Numbered from the stretch's first letter, positions 1 to 11,580 are shown. The stretch is DNA of 64,000 nucleotides from Cymbidium sinense (GCA_021442155.1 CM038225.1:80488925-80552924), one strand, 5' to 3'. The notes: generated from the letters alone by a model not told the origin. Translations and numbers: made by a program.

Positions 1-1030
1 TCCATCCACCGCTCACTCCACATCCATCAGATGCAGGTTCCATCTTCCATAGTTCCATCTAAAGCCATGAAGGAAACATCAGGTGAAAAGAAAGCTCCAC
101 AGGTGATCTACGACTAAGGGATCCCATCATCTACTACAGGTGGTGAGCTCTCTGCTCGACCTCTACTTGTTGGTGAAGAGAGGAGTGGCGACCTCAAGCA
201 TCATAGTGTCATCACTCATCATGGATATAACAACAGTAGAGGGAGAAGGAGATAGTTCCATTGTCCCTATGGAAATAGATCCCCCTAGGGTAGCACTCCA
301 CCTAGAGAAGTTGATAGCCATGAGCATGTCTCTTATAGTGAGTGTAGCCCTCATAGGGTTAGCTCTCCAGTATCAGGGGAGGTCAGATGTATCTCCGTTC
401 ATGTGCATGATCCACCACCTGGACCACGAGCATTTGTACACATGGTTGGACTCCTTAGATGATATCGTAGCAATATCTCATTGAGAAGAAGGAAATCCTA
501 GGTATGGTGCGACCTTAGGAAGAGAAGGTTAGCTTTGATCCCAATGAAGGTAATTTATTGGAAGACTCAATAGAGGTGCATATGGTTGATACCAGAGGTT
601 CTCTCCTTTAGTATCACTAGAGTTTAGAAGGTGTTGTGATCGAATAAGATGACACAACCTATTCGACCCAACACCTCCTTCAATAGCTCAAACAGAAGGA
701 TGGGTAGATTGACAAGATGGGAAAGAGGCTCAAAGATTTGCTAGCGATAGTTCTAGAACTTTATAATCAAGCCCCAACAACATATCCTACCATTATGAGA
801 CTGATAGCTTGAGTATGTCTTGGATCAAGAGTTCACCTCGTAGAGCGGGGTGGCACTAGCTTGTATAGGAAGGTAGTGGACGGTACCTCATATAGAAAAA
901 ATATCAAACTCATGGTTGAACAAAAATAAGTGAGAGAAGCAGCTGTTCTGGTGGTTCATCAATTAAGGGTAGACCACCCATAGGAATTTGATGTTATCCA
1001 ATATCTAAGGGTTTTATGCCTCCTTCTTTC
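1..1030 (+). other. 5' internal region of element 1, no recognised domain
   Basis: This stretch precedes the gag domain. It contains one open frame at 140-484 (114 codons), which could be a remnant of gag N-terminal or leader sequence. It has no motif I recognise, and stops are frequent on both sides of it. I see no LTR end and no tRNA-complementary primer binding site here, so the 5' end of the element lies further upstream. Confidence 0.35.
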
Positions 1031-1034
1031 AAGA

Positions 1035-1530
1035 GTTTTGATGGGAGAACCCTGAGCATATAGCACACTTGCGCTATTGCAATTTGGTGATGATGCACTA
1101 TTGTTCCATCTCTTTGTTAGCAGCCTAGTGGGTATAGCCTTTGATTGGTTCGCTGAACTCCCTAACGATTCAGTAAAGACTTTTATTGAGTTGGAAAAGC
1201 TCTTTATTAAGAGGTTTGCTAGAGCTCAGCAAAGGATAACTATGGGCAATCTCGTTGTAGCACAACAACACCCCGTTGAGTCCCTTGTTGATTATATTCT
1301 TAAATGGCACAATTTAAGCATGAAATACGAACTGTAGTTGTCTGAATAGCACACTATTGAAATTCTACTAAATAATATTCATGGCCTAATAGCCTTCATG
1401 CTTAAAGGTTTTACCATCATGATATTTGAGAAGCTAATCAACAAGGCGGCTAGCCTACAAGGAGAGGCCAAACATTTGCCTTTTCAAGAACAATCATCAA
1501 AGCCAAAGCCCATAGAAAGCCTATGAAAGA
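1035..1530 (+). pseudogene. gag (retrotransposon capsid) remnant, element 1
   Basis: Gag forms the cytoplasmic particle in which the element's RNA is reverse transcribed. The longest open piece is 1077-1337. It shows the plant retrotrans_gag pattern: a hydrophobic stretch, then FDWFAELPNDSVKTFIELEK, an arginine-rich RFARAQQR and QQHPVESLVDYILKWHNLS. The homology seems to continue through stops to about 1530. A weak zinc-knuckle-like C-H-C stretch in another frame follows near 1840-1880. In-frame stops at about 1336 and 1348 and shifts in frame mean it is not functional. The domain call is by motif and position before the protease. Confidence 0.7.
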
Positions 1531-2929
1531 AGCCGGGGGTATTGGACAAGGGAAGCAAGCAGGGGATTAGCATGAGAGACCTCGAGCTCCATAGCCTTCA
1601 CTTCCACCTCCTTTACCACCACCTCATCTTATAGCCATAGTAGCCTCCATGGCCTTCTCCTCACCATACTCTTAGCGGTATACGCCCATGGTTCATCCAC
1701 TACTCTTTTGGATAAATTAAAATAAACCTTATTCATTTAAGGAGGTAGTAGGAAAATCTTTAAGAACCTCTTAAAGAAACTTAATTTTCACTACCCACAA
1801 GCCTGGGCGGGAAGTGGCAGAGTAATGATCTAACTTTTGCCCCTACCACATGCTAGGCCATGTTTTGGAGGATTGCATTTAAGGATTGACTTGAGCATAG
1901 CTATAAGTCGTGCTAGTTATCCCTAAGGAATATCTAGTGGAACAACCATCTAGTTAGGTAATCCTTGGGGATACATGTGATCCTCTCAAAAAAAGAAGGT
2001 TGGGATATCTCTTTATCCCAAACCTCTAAAAGATTATTTCAAAATCAAGAAACTTTCCTTGTGCGAGGAAGCTCAAACCTCCAACATCAAGGAAGGTTTG
2101 TAAGCCAAAGACAACTTAGAAAAAGTGGGAGCTCGGCGGCCCTTCGGGATAGCCAAGTAGTGCAACCAAAAGTCCACCTCCATTCCTGTTGCTACACTAC
2201 TTACCAACACTTACTTTTACTTAGCTCTTCTTCTAGTAAACATCTTGTATCGGCAGATGAGGGCATCAAATCCATCACCCCACTTACTGTACTAGATTTC
2301 TACTATGTTCTTCCTTTTAAATCTAAGAAATTGAGGAATAAAGCTAGTTTGAATTACATATCTGCCTTATGGGTTATCTGATTACTCTTTAGAAAACTCT
2401 TCAAGTCTTAATAATATATAACAACTCGATCATCCTCTTTTAATTGATGGACTTTTTCTTTATACTGTTCACCTCTTGAGATAGACTTGGAATCATCGAT
2501 TTTGAGGGTCCTATAGGAGAAGGCTAGGTATGGAGCAGGTAGAATCTTCCATTAAACCATCTCAAAGTCATAGAAGTCAACCTTTGTAGTGGCAAAGTCT
2601 ACCTCCTAGGTAGCACCTCAAGATAAGGAAATAAGTCCATTGGTTCCAACGATCAAGAAGCCCCTCCACAGGATGCTCCACCCATGGATATGCTTGTGGA
2701 GGCCAAGTTGATTATGTGTCTCTCACCTAAGAAAGTTACCACTAAAGCATATATGATGCCCCCTTATCCAAAGAGATGAGGGAATCATTAATCAAGGCTC
2801 TTCTTGATCTAGAGATATGCTTTTACCACTATTGGAGAGGAGACATTATTCAAGAGAAGCCAGGAGTCACATTCAGCGACCTTTTAGGGGACATGGAGCA
2901 CATCCCTATACATCATAGTGGATATGGTA
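1531..2929 (+). other. gag to protease linker, decayed
   Basis: This is the C-terminal gag and spacer region between capsid and protease. An open frame at 1965-2381 (138 codons, serine-rich) and several shorter ones can be read, but none shows a motif I recognise. The sequence is consistent with the long, poorly conserved spacer that Tat-type elements carry here. No independent gene is supported. Confidence 0.4.
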
Positions 2930-3245
2930 AGATTTTGACTTTTTAGGGTTTTAGTTGATCCAGGTGCATTGGTGAACATTATGAGCCTAAAAACCCTTGC
3001 CTATTTGAATATTGACATCATTAAGCTCCGAGGAGATCGGATGATGTTGAGAGGATTCAATGAACAAGACGAGAGAGTTTTAGGCTCCATAGTGTTACCA
3101 TTGGAAATAGGTGACTGGAAGACTGAAGCTAAGTTCTATATAATTGATTCGAATACATCATTCAATGCTTTGCTCGGTAGGCCTTGGATACACTAGAACA
3201 AGATGATTCCATCCTCCCTTCATAAATGCATCAAGTTTCGAAGAG
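2930..3245 (+). pseudogene. Aspartic protease remnant, element 1
   Basis: The retroviral-type aspartic protease cleaves the Gag-Pol polyprotein. The active-site segment reads VLVDPGALVNIMSL near 2947-2988, matching the D-x-G-(A/S) pattern with proline at the second place, the same as in element 2 (DPGSSVN). It is followed by the conserved hydrophobic flap region, TSFNALLGRPWIH near 3155-3193 and SLHKCIKF after a stop. The TAG directly after GRPWIH breaks the frame. Position between gag and RT supports the call. Confidence 0.75.
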
Positions 3246-4334
3246 ATGGAATCGAATATTGTCAAAGGAGATGAAAAGCCATTTTTCAGTTAGAGAGGTT
3301 GATATATGAAGATGCTACTATCTTCCTCAAAACACCTTTTCATGAACTTGGTCAAAATTCAAATACAAAGAAAAGAAAAAAAAGAAGAAAGAAAAGAAAA
3401 AAAAAAGAAAGTACAAGTGAGTGAGAAAGGGACAGGAAGAGAGGTAGAGCCACATATTACATTCCACCCATTAGTTCCACCATATGAACATATGGGTAGG
3501 ATGACTCTACCTCCACCAAGCGGTGAGGAGATCTGAGGAGGTAATTCAGAGGGAAGACCCCTGGTTGGTAACCAATAATATGGGTTATGTTTCAATTCAC
3601 GAGTACTCTACTATTTAGACTTGGAATCCACTGAGGATGAGTCTCATGTGATTAGCAACCAACCTCTTAGTGGGTTTCATTGGAGGTGACACTCAGTCGA
3701 CAGTGATGAACCAGCCTCAAAGCAAAGTATGAATGTTGAATCAGTTTTATGTAAAACTGAGTGGGAACTTTAGCTCTAACCACTTTTCTCAAAAGTTGAA
3801 GGTTTAGTAGTTAAAAGGAAGTCTTCCATGAATGTCAATCCAAAGAGATTCCTATTGGGATCATCATCCTCAAGTCTAGAAGCTAATGTAGAACTTGAGA
3901 ATAATTCATATAAAGATTTAATAGAATTACTTTTTGATTGGTACTCAACTTATGTTCATAATCTTGCAAAGAAAGGTTTGATTCCTTAAACATGGTCTAG
4001 GCACAGGTCAAAGTATTTCGAGAAGCTGTGGAACAATAAAGAGAGGGATGCACAATCAAGACCAAGACTAAGGATTGATGCATGGGTCCGGTCGATGATG
4101 ATTATGCTTGGTTATCCAATCATCTAGAGTCGATAGTTCTTCAAACCACACTAACTCTTATGAGGATGTGTGTTTAGAAACTTGATGATCTAGATGATCT
4201 TCAAATCAAAGATGCACCTCCAAAATTTGAAGAGAAATCCATTCAACTATCGACAAGCTCAAAGAAATCAACTCAAGATAAAGAAGATCCATCCTACATA
4301 CATCGTTCTCTAAATGAAGAAGAAACCAATGACT
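3246..4334 (+). other. Protease to RT linker, purine-rich, decayed
   Basis: No domain is recognised. At 3359-3412 there is an almost pure purine run (A and G), coding for lysine and glutamate on the plus strand and producing a spurious Phe/Leu/Ser frame on the minus strand. The rest holds many stops. By position this is the spacer that precedes RT in Tat-type elements. Confidence 0.4.
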
Positions 4335-5050
4335 TAGTTAGCTATTGATTGAGTTTAAGGACTTTGCATGGAGCTATGAAGAGAAATGCGATTATCTCTA
4401 ATGTAGTAGTCCACAAACTATCAATAGACCTAACTAACCCTATCAAGCAAGCTCTAGGCATGTGATTAGAACAGGTCATTTTGAAACGATTGATCTTTGG
4501 TTTTATCGGGAAGAAAATACTACGGTTAGTGTGTCATGCCGGTTAAGAAAAAATAATGGCCAAATTTGCATGCATCGATTTTAGGGACTTAAATAAGGCA
4601 TGTCCCAGGATGAATTTTCACTTCCTATACAGAATTAATGGTGGACATTCACCATCTCATGTATTCTCCTTTATGGATGGGTCATCGCTACCAAATCAAG
4701 ATGGCCAGAATGAAAGAAACACTTCTTTTGAACCCGATCAAAATCTATTGTTATAAGGTCATGCCTTTTGGCCTTAAAATGTCTTGCATACCGGCCATGA
4801 CTCAAATCTTCAATGAACTCATTCATCATCAAGTTGAATGCTATGTTGATGATCTAGTAGTCAAAAGAAAAGAAAAGGAAGACCATCTCTTTGACTTGAG
4901 AGTAGTTTTTGAATGGTTAAGATAATACAACCTCAAAATGAACCCCCTGAAGTGTGCATTCGGAGTAGCTTTAGGGAAGTTCCTTGGGTTTGTTGTCCAT
5001 GAGGGGGATAGATCAAAAAAGCTATCTTAGAAATGCCACCCCAAAATTAA
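4335..5050 (+). pseudogene. Reverse transcriptase remnant, element 1
   Basis: The RT copies the element's RNA into DNA. Visible landmarks in order: FKDFAWSYEE just upstream (about 4350-4385), ACIDFRDLNKACPRMNFHF (4565-4625), FSFMDGSS in a shifted frame, KVMPFGLKMS (about 4755-4785), NELIHHQVECYVDDLVVK (about 4812-4865) with the catalytic YVDD, then LKMNPLKCAFG and GKFLGFVVHEGD after a stop. At least three changes of frame and several stops are needed to follow it. Part of the fingers region before DFRDLNKACP appears shortened. The motif set is that of plant Ty3/gypsy RT, closest to the Tat type. Confidence 0.85.
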
Positions 5051-5189
5051 CTCAACTTAGATCATTCAAGGGTTGGTGTATCTAAGATGCTTTATCTCCA
5101 ACTATCGAGGAGATGCAAGCCATTTTTGCACTTGTCAAAAGGATGCTAAGTTCAAGTGGGATGATAAGTGTCGTGCTTTTGAAGACATC

Positions 5190-5580
5190 AAATAATATTT
5201 GGTGAAGCTGCTAGTTTTAGTAGCCCCTATCTCGGGCAAGCCACTTATCCTATACACTACTACATTGGATGACTCCCTTGGTGCGTTCTTAGCTCAAACC
5301 AACGGCCAAGGGAAGGAGAACACTCTCTACTACCTCTCATCATCTAATCCTGAAGCAAACTACCTATTGAGAAACATTGCCTAGCTTTAATCTTGCATCC
5401 CAAAAGCTATGACACTATATGCTTCTCATAAGGTGAACTTGATTTCAAGAATCAATCCCACATATCTCATGACATACTCAACATTTGGCATTGGTCCATG
5501 ATTCTCATTGATAATATTCCTCTTGTGAAAGGATATACTAGAGATTTCTTAGCACACCCACTTCCTACTAATTCTGCTTA
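5190..5580 (+). pseudogene. RNase H remnant, element 1
   Basis: RNase H removes the RNA strand of the RNA-DNA hybrid. The frame at 5199-5384 reads VAPISGKPLILYTTTLDDS then GAFLAQTNGQGKENTLYYLS, the usual start of the gypsy RNase H directly after the RT connection region. It is followed by remains of the C-terminal half up to FLAHPLPTN near 5550-5575. The aspartate expected in a Y-x-x-A/T-S-D context is present only as TTLDDS. Stops after 5384 show it is dead. Confidence 0.7.
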
Positions 5581-5624
5581 GTGATGATGACCTCCGATGA
5601 ACAAATCATGAACTTAGGGGACAC

Positions 5625-6060
5625 TAGGATTTGCTATTGGGAGATGTATTTTGATGGTGCTACTTCCTTTCAAAAAGGAGAAGAACCACAATCTACTCTT
5701 CAGGAAAGCGGTAGGAATCATTCTCTTAACTCTGACCGATGATGAGATTCTCATACTATCTCTCCAATCCATGCACCAACAATGAAGCCAAATACGAGGC
5801 TCTGATTGTCAATCTATAGTTAGTCATTACACTGTGTCAAAGCATCAACATCTATGGGGATTCTCAATCAACCATTGTTGGGTCTATAAGGTTATAAAAC
5901 TTAAGCTTCATCATTACCATGAGCACACCATGAAGCTTTTGGCCCAAATCCCTGAGGTCACCATTTACAAGGTTTCTCGAGGAGATAATGCAGTTGAAGA
6001 TGCTTTGGCCAAACTCACCAAGGAATTGGCATGTCGGAAGATGAGTTCCATTCAATAAGG
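5625..6060 (+). pseudogene. Second (archaeal-type) RNase H remnant, element 1
   Basis: A second RNase H-like segment follows the first. It begins with WEMYFDGATSFQKG (about 5638-5680) and, after frame changes, ends with IPEVTIYKVSRGDNAVEDAL (about 5950-6003). Both ends match the extra RNase H (aRNH) that Tat-lineage gypsy elements carry between the regular RNase H and the integrase. The conserved first aspartate (YFDGA) and the closing D-A-L-A-K-L are readable. Stops and shifts in the middle, around 5740-5830, disable it. This domain is the main reason for the Tat assignment. Confidence 0.7.
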
Positions 6061-6189
6061 GTCCAAAATAGACAAGTCTATCCCTTATTGATGCTAAACT
6101 CATCAGATTTTCTCTTGAAGGTTGTTGTTGCCAATAAAGATGAGGAGTTGGAAATTCATAGATTACTTGAACAGGAAAACTACCTCAAG

Positions 6190-7285
6190 AGAAATCACAG
6201 CCCATTAAATGAAGTAGAGCTCTCTCTGCTCGTGGATGGCACCTATCGATGGTCTTTTGATCAAATGTGGTTATTTTAGACATGAAGCCGTAAGATCATG
6301 ACCAAGGTACATTGGTCTATGGAGCGCATCAATCCAAAGATGAAAGCAAAGATCAAGACTAGGATACTAGCCTTATCACAGTTACATGAATGTAGCTAGG
6401 AGATGCCATCGGTACGGTGTGGTCCTACATCAACCACCCAACATTCTACATCTACATTGGCCTCATGGTCATTTGAGTGTTGGGTATCAACATAGTGGGT
6501 CTCGATCCTCCTTCTTCCAAGGTCATGGTTCATCTTTTCTACTTTTCCAAGTGGTAGCAATCCCACTAGTCATAATTAAGCATGTGCTCTAATTTTTTAG
6601 GAAACATATTGTATATAGGTTCAGAGTGCCTCGATGAATTATATCCGATAATGGTATTGCATTCAAGAGCACCAAGATCAATGCCTTCGCCAGGAGACAT
6701 AGTATAGATTGGAGATACTCCACTATCTACTATCCCAAGGAAAATGGCCTAGCAGAAGCATTCAACAAAACTCTCATCCATATACTAAAGAAGACACTCG
6801 ATGATAACAAGCGACAGTGGCATGAGCAGCTAGTTGAAGCTTTGTGGGCATACCATAAAGAACTCCAACCCAATCTATTCTCCTTAGTGTATGGGTCAAG
6901 CTTCTACCATTAAGTGCAACTCCATCACTAAGGATAGCAATGGTAGTAAAATCACTAAATAGCAGAATGCCAAGTTAGGTTAGAAGAGCTCAAGGTTTGG
7001 AGGAGAGACGCTACGTGCATGCCAGAACCTCGAGTTATACAAAGCCAAGATGATTCAAGCTCACAACAAGTTAGCCTAGAACTTTTCAAGTAGGAGCTTG
7101 TTTTAGTTCTAAGAGACCAATTATTGCCCATCAAAGATGGGAGGCAAGTTTGAACCTACTTGGGAAGGCCCTTTTATAATAGAGAAGGCCTACTAAGGAA
7201 GATCTTATCAACTTATTGATTGTAAAGGGGAACACCCGATGCTTCTAATTAATGGGCTCTATTTGAAGAAATACTACCCATAAAA
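6190..7285 (+). pseudogene. Integrase remnant, element 1
   Basis: Integrase inserts the cDNA into the host genome. Readable pieces in order: WVEAIPLVIIKH-like sequence near 6550-6590 (seen as VVAIPLVIIKH), IISDNGIAFKSTK with a core aspartate near 6640-6680, YYPKENGLAEAFNKTLIHIL with the core glutamate near 6730-6790, KRQWHEQLVEALWAYH (about 6810-6860), and the C-terminal chromatin-side domain GKFEPTWEGPF with LINGLYLKKYYP ending about 7280. The first catalytic aspartate is not readable in the badly shifted part before 6550. Stops are common, so the gene is inactive. Confidence 0.8.
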
Positions 7286-7389
7286 TCATGTTTGAAAATA
7301 ATTATTTTCAAAATTCTATTCCAATTCATCAAAATATTCTCCTCATTCAAAGCATTATTTGCTTGTTTGCGAATCCGACATGACATGTT

Positions 7390-7680
7390 TAGGGTAGGTG
7401 TAAGAGAACCCAAGAGACATCCTATCCTTCTTTCACAACACGAACACAATTAAACACGATTTCCCAGTGCTACTAGAATAAGTGTGAGAGAACCCAAGAG
7501 GCATCCTATTTCGACTAGCATAACTAAGTTAAGTGTGAGAGAACCTAAGCGGCATCCTTTCTTGTTGGGATCATAATTTCCATTCGTGGCACCATTTCAT
7601 TAACTTTTAAGTGTGCTTTAGGATAAGTGTGAGAGAACTCAGGCGACATCCTATCCTCTTTTAAACACAAACTCATATAT
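7390..7680 (+). repeat. Tandem repeat after integrase, AGTGTGAGAGAAC units
   Basis: Four diverged units share the phrase GTGTGAGAGAACCCAAGAGG followed by CATCCTAT. They start near 7394, 7470, 7534 and 7629, spaced about 65 to 95 bases. They lie between the integrase and the 3' LTR. Known plant Tat-type elements often carry fast-changing tandem repeats in this 3' untranslated region. No coding potential is seen. Confidence 0.65.
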
Positions 7681-7699
7681 TTTATGTTGGGATATTTTG

Positions 7700-9240
7700 C
7701 TGTGGGAGAAAGCCCCTTGTGGCACTCACTTATTAGCTGCTCTAGGTCTGGCTGACATGCTACCTTGCTAGTATGTCACCCCAGTGGTCATTTGTTTGAT
7801 AGATGTGAGTCCCCGAGCTTTCTTCCTGACTTGACCATTGCAAGCCAACGAGTGCCTTGTTAGTTTGGTAGACCTCACTACACAACCGGTAAGCTACCTC
7901 ATGTTGACTTTGTTTAAGAAGATGTAAGTCTACAGGCTTTCTTCTGTGAACTAGCCATCATGATCTGACTAGGTCAAGTATATTTGAGGTTTAGGATAAG
8001 TCCCGCAGTGGCTCCTTTCCTCTCGACTACTCTTAAGTTGATATAAGTCTCCCAGTGACATTCACTCAGTAGTCTCCCTAGGTCAAATAGCACCTATCGA
8101 GCCGAAGATAGACTATCCTGGCAATCAGTTTTACCGTAGGAGGATGTGAGTCCCCGATGCTTTCTTCCTAGGCTGATTATTACAAATCGATGGGCACTTT
8201 AGGTTGGTTGATGTTCGCTTTGCTGATAGCGACTCACCCAGTGGATACACCACTCTTAGCAGATGTGAGTCTCCATGCTTTCTCCTCGAGTTGTCCACCG
8301 AATACCTATAGATATTATCTTCTGGTTTTATAAAGTGGCCTCCTGGCACTCTATTTGGATCACATCCTTTGTGACCCCATTTAGACACTACCCAAGTTAC
8401 TCTTGGATTGGACCTCCAATCCACCCACTTGATTGGGAATTTGTTGGATGCAGCATTCTCCCTTGGACCGTAAATCTGAGATAGGTCTAGGATGATATAA
8501 GCTCATTCAACATCCCTTGCAAACCAACATGATCGACAAACAAATAAACAAATTTATTGCTTGAGGATTAAGAATTCAAGCAATGGCCCTTTCCCAAGCA
8601 TACATCTTTAGGGTGCAGCAGAACTCCTATAGGAATTTTGTGCACTTGAGTTGAGATAAGTCCCCTGACACTCTCTCTAGTCACCCTTAGGTGGGGTTCA
8701 ATCTATTTTTCCACAAATAGTTGCAGTCACTGGATGTAAGCCTACTTTCTTTCTAGCATGACCACAGACAGCGACTTGAACATGTTACCTTGCTAATGTG
8801 TTTCCCTAATGGTCTTTTATTTAGGAAAGATGTGAGTGCCCATGCTTTCTTCCCTAAATTAATCACTGTAAATTGAAAGGCACCCCTTTGGTTGGATAGT
8901 TATCCGGAAACTTTGGATTAGTAAATGAGGTAGGTCAACGACATGGCCCTACTTTTATCCATTGACCAATAGAATCCATCAAATACAATTAAAATGAAAT
9001 TAATCTTGACTATATTTGAGTTGATTTAAGTCCCCAGTGGCATTCACTCAGCAGTCAGCCTAAGGTTGGGTTCAATCCATTGCCTCGCTAACAGATAACT
9101 CCAGCGAATGATCCCTACTTTGGAGGATTTAAGTCTACTATGTTTTCTTAGACATTGCCATACTAAAGGAAACCCGGTTGGATAGTCCTATGTGGTTGGT
9201 AGACTATCCCTTTGGATTGGTAAATCGAGTAGGTCAAGGC
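7700..9240 (+). repeat. Dispersed repeat, GATGTGAGTCCCC...TTTCTTCC motif
   Basis: A second repeat class fills the 3' untranslated region. The phrase GATGTGAGTCCC(C)GAGCTTTCTTCC recurs in varied form near 7803, 7921, 8144, 8260, 8735, 8829 and 9127. A sister phrase (AAGTCCCCAGTGGCATTCAC) recurs near 8045 and 9027. Spacing is about 100 to 190 bases. Open frames on either strand here (for example 8131-8424 minus) are by-products of the repeat. Probably old tandem duplications of element 3' DNA. Confidence 0.55.
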
Positions 9241-9429
9241 CAATATGGCCCTACTAGGTCGTCCATCCGAGGTCCATCTCAAAATTCAAAAATTAAAAAT
9301 CTGAAACAAATCAACCCTCCTCATGAGTAGAACCAAATTAAACAATCAAACCAATCAGCTTCTCCTCAGTGAGATGCAAATCCTTCCAATATCCCAAGTG
9401 AAATCAATTCAATCCAACTTGAACTTGCT

Positions 9430-9580
9430 CCCATAGTGGAAGGTTCACATCTTTTATCCCCGGTGGATTCCAAATTTTAATCTCTAGTGGATTTCACAAC
9501 CTATCATCCCCTAGTGGATGACTTGAACTTGTCTGCCTAGTGGAAGGTTCATATACTCAATCCCTAGCGGATTCCTCCTT
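9430..9580 (+). repeat. Short tandem repeat, CCC(T)AGTGGA core
   Basis: Five or six short units of roughly 25-35 bases, each with a core like TCCC(C)TAGTGGATT or TAGTGGAAGGTTCA, lie in a row shortly before the PPT-like site and the LTR of element 1. They look like another hypervariable 3' tandem array. No other role is supported. Confidence 0.5.
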
Positions 9581-9721
9581 CATGTTTTTTAACATGAGTA
9601 GAATCACATTGCACTAAGTGATTCCTTCACCTCAGTTTAGGATTAGATCATTTTTGTTAGTGCTTGTGATCATTCATGTTGATCTCTCACACACCAATTC
9701 CTGCGTTATGCCATGTCAGTC

Positions 9722-9745
9722 ACACCACACCTATTGGGAGCCCTT
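9722..9745 (+). promoter_or_regulatory. PPT-like site before family A LTR
   Basis: The bases just before the LTR read ACACCACACCTATTGGGAG then CCCTT, directly followed by TGTTGACC. The same sequence, with ATTGGGGG, precedes the minus-strand LTR copy at 45277-45300. Conservation in two copies, and position immediately 5' of a TG start, suggest it is the 3' internal end with the polypurine primer for plus-strand DNA. The purine run is short and not perfect, so the exact primer is uncertain. Confidence 0.45.
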
Positions 9746-10830
9746 TGTTGACCTCACTTTTGGAGTGAGCTTTTGACTTCTCATCTTAGACATAGGACTC
9801 CTCTAGATTCTGAGAGTTTCTTAGTCTTAAGACACTTCTAGTGATTAGGTGAACACTTAACCTAATCCTAGAGACTTAGAAGAGTTAGCCATATGAATAG
9901 ATTATGCCATAGGGGTCTTAGGAGGACTTGCCTACCCTATAGCTTGAACCCAATCCTTGCTTCCTTCTTTCAAACCAAAATTCAAAACTCAAATCTTAAA
10001 TCAATTTGAACTCAATTGATTTTCTCAAATCTTAAATTTAATCCAAAACCTTTTCTAAGTCCTTTGATTTTATCTTATGGACTTAGCTCAAATCAAATCT
10101 TAAAATCAATTCCAATTCAATTGATGTTTCAAATAATAAATCAATTTCAAAAATCCAAATCATGAATCAATTCCAAATCAAATAATTGAAACACATGATC
10201 GGATTCCAAATCCAAAACCTTTTCTAAGCCCTTTGATTTCATCTTATGGACTTAGCTTAAATCAAATCTTGAATCAATTCCAACTCAATTGATTTTCTCA
10301 AATCATAAATCAATTCCAAAATCCAAATCATGAGTTAATTCCAAATGATTGAAACCATGATCAATTCCAATTCAAAATCTTTCCTAAGCCTTTTGATTTC
10401 ATGGACTTAGCTCAAATCAAATCCAAATCACTCCAAACTCAAAGATTTTCATTACCATTTATATTCTCATTTATATTCACAAATATAAATAAAATTCAAA
10501 TCACCAAAACTAAATTCAAACTCAAATCAAATCCAACTTATACTCTTTCAAGTCAAATCCTTGAACTTAGCCAAATCATTCTCAAATCAATCCAAACATT
10601 TGGATTTTCTCTCCAAACAATCATTCCTTCAATCACATACCCAAACATAAATCAAACTAACCCAAATCAAACCCTTGTTCATCCTTTGAACTTGACGTTG
10701 TCAAATGAATCAAAACCCATTTGACTCCAAATCTCTTCTAATTGGATTTATATTTCCATCATAAGTCCATAAGTGAGTTCAACCAAATCTAAATCAAGCC
10801 TTTATCAAGCCAATTAACCCATTTAGGCTC

Positions 10831-11580
10831 ACTTGACCCAAAGTGGCCTAAAGCACCTTTTTGAGCCCATCTAAGCCTCACATTATGAACAAAATCATCT
10901 TAGGATGATCAATCACTCAAATTGGGTCAAACCTCAAACCTAGCCTTTGACCAGGTTAACATTTAGCCCAAATGAAATGTAAACAAGCTAAAATCTACTA
11001 TATGCCAAATTGATTGAAACCATTGATCTAAATCAATTCATAATCAATGATTGAACTTGACCAAGCCATCAATTGAGCCAAACAAAAGCTTAATTGGCCA
11101 CTTGACCGAAGTTGACCCAAGTTGACCTAAAAAGTCAAAATGGTTCAAATATTGATCTAAAGAAATTGATTGCAACCAATGAGTCAAATTCATTCAAAAT
11201 TGATTATCGAACTTGACCAAAGCTTCAATTGGCCAAATAGGCTCAACTAGCCCAATTAACCATGAACTCAACTTGACCTAAAGGGTAAAATCAACTTAAA
11301 ATTAAACCAAATCAAAATTGATTGAAACCAAAGCTTGCAATATATTTCAAATGATCAACCAAGCCTAAACTAACCATGAACCTTGGGTCAAATGGGTCAA
11401 ATTGGTCAACTTGACCCATTTGACCTAAATTTCTAAATGAATCAAAACTAAATATAAAAAAATTAAACCATGATACCCATAGGGCCAAATGATCATTTGA
11501 ACTTGACCTAACCCATGGTTTGACCTAATTTGACCAATTGGTCAACCTAACCCAATTTCACCCAACTTGACCTAAATAGG
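10831..11580 (+). repeat. TTGACC (W-box-like) array in LTR A1
   Basis: By eye at least a dozen TTGACC hexamers occur on the plus strand in about 750 bases, plus several GGTCAA on the same strand. TTGAC(C/T) is the core of the W-box bound by plant WRKY factors. The array recurs at matching places in the other family A copies. It may be a U3 regulatory array or simply an old expansion of a short repeat. The palindrome TTGACCAATTGGTCAA at about 11540-11555 recurs exactly in copy A3. Confidence 0.5.

Noticed and set aside
3359..3595. Minus-strand frame rich in Phe, Ser and Leu
   Set aside because: It is the complement of a purine run in the gypsy protease-RT spacer. It has no motif and overlaps plus-strand element sequence.
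7390..7680. Repeat units spaced regularly, CRISPR-like at first sight
   Set aside because: Units and spacers are both diverged, spacing varies, and the context is a plant retrotransposon 3' region.
10401..10724. 107-codon frame rich in Asn, Gln, Thr and Ser
   Set aside because: It comes from the low-complexity CAAATC-rich part of the giant LTR and is not conserved as a frame in A3 or A4.
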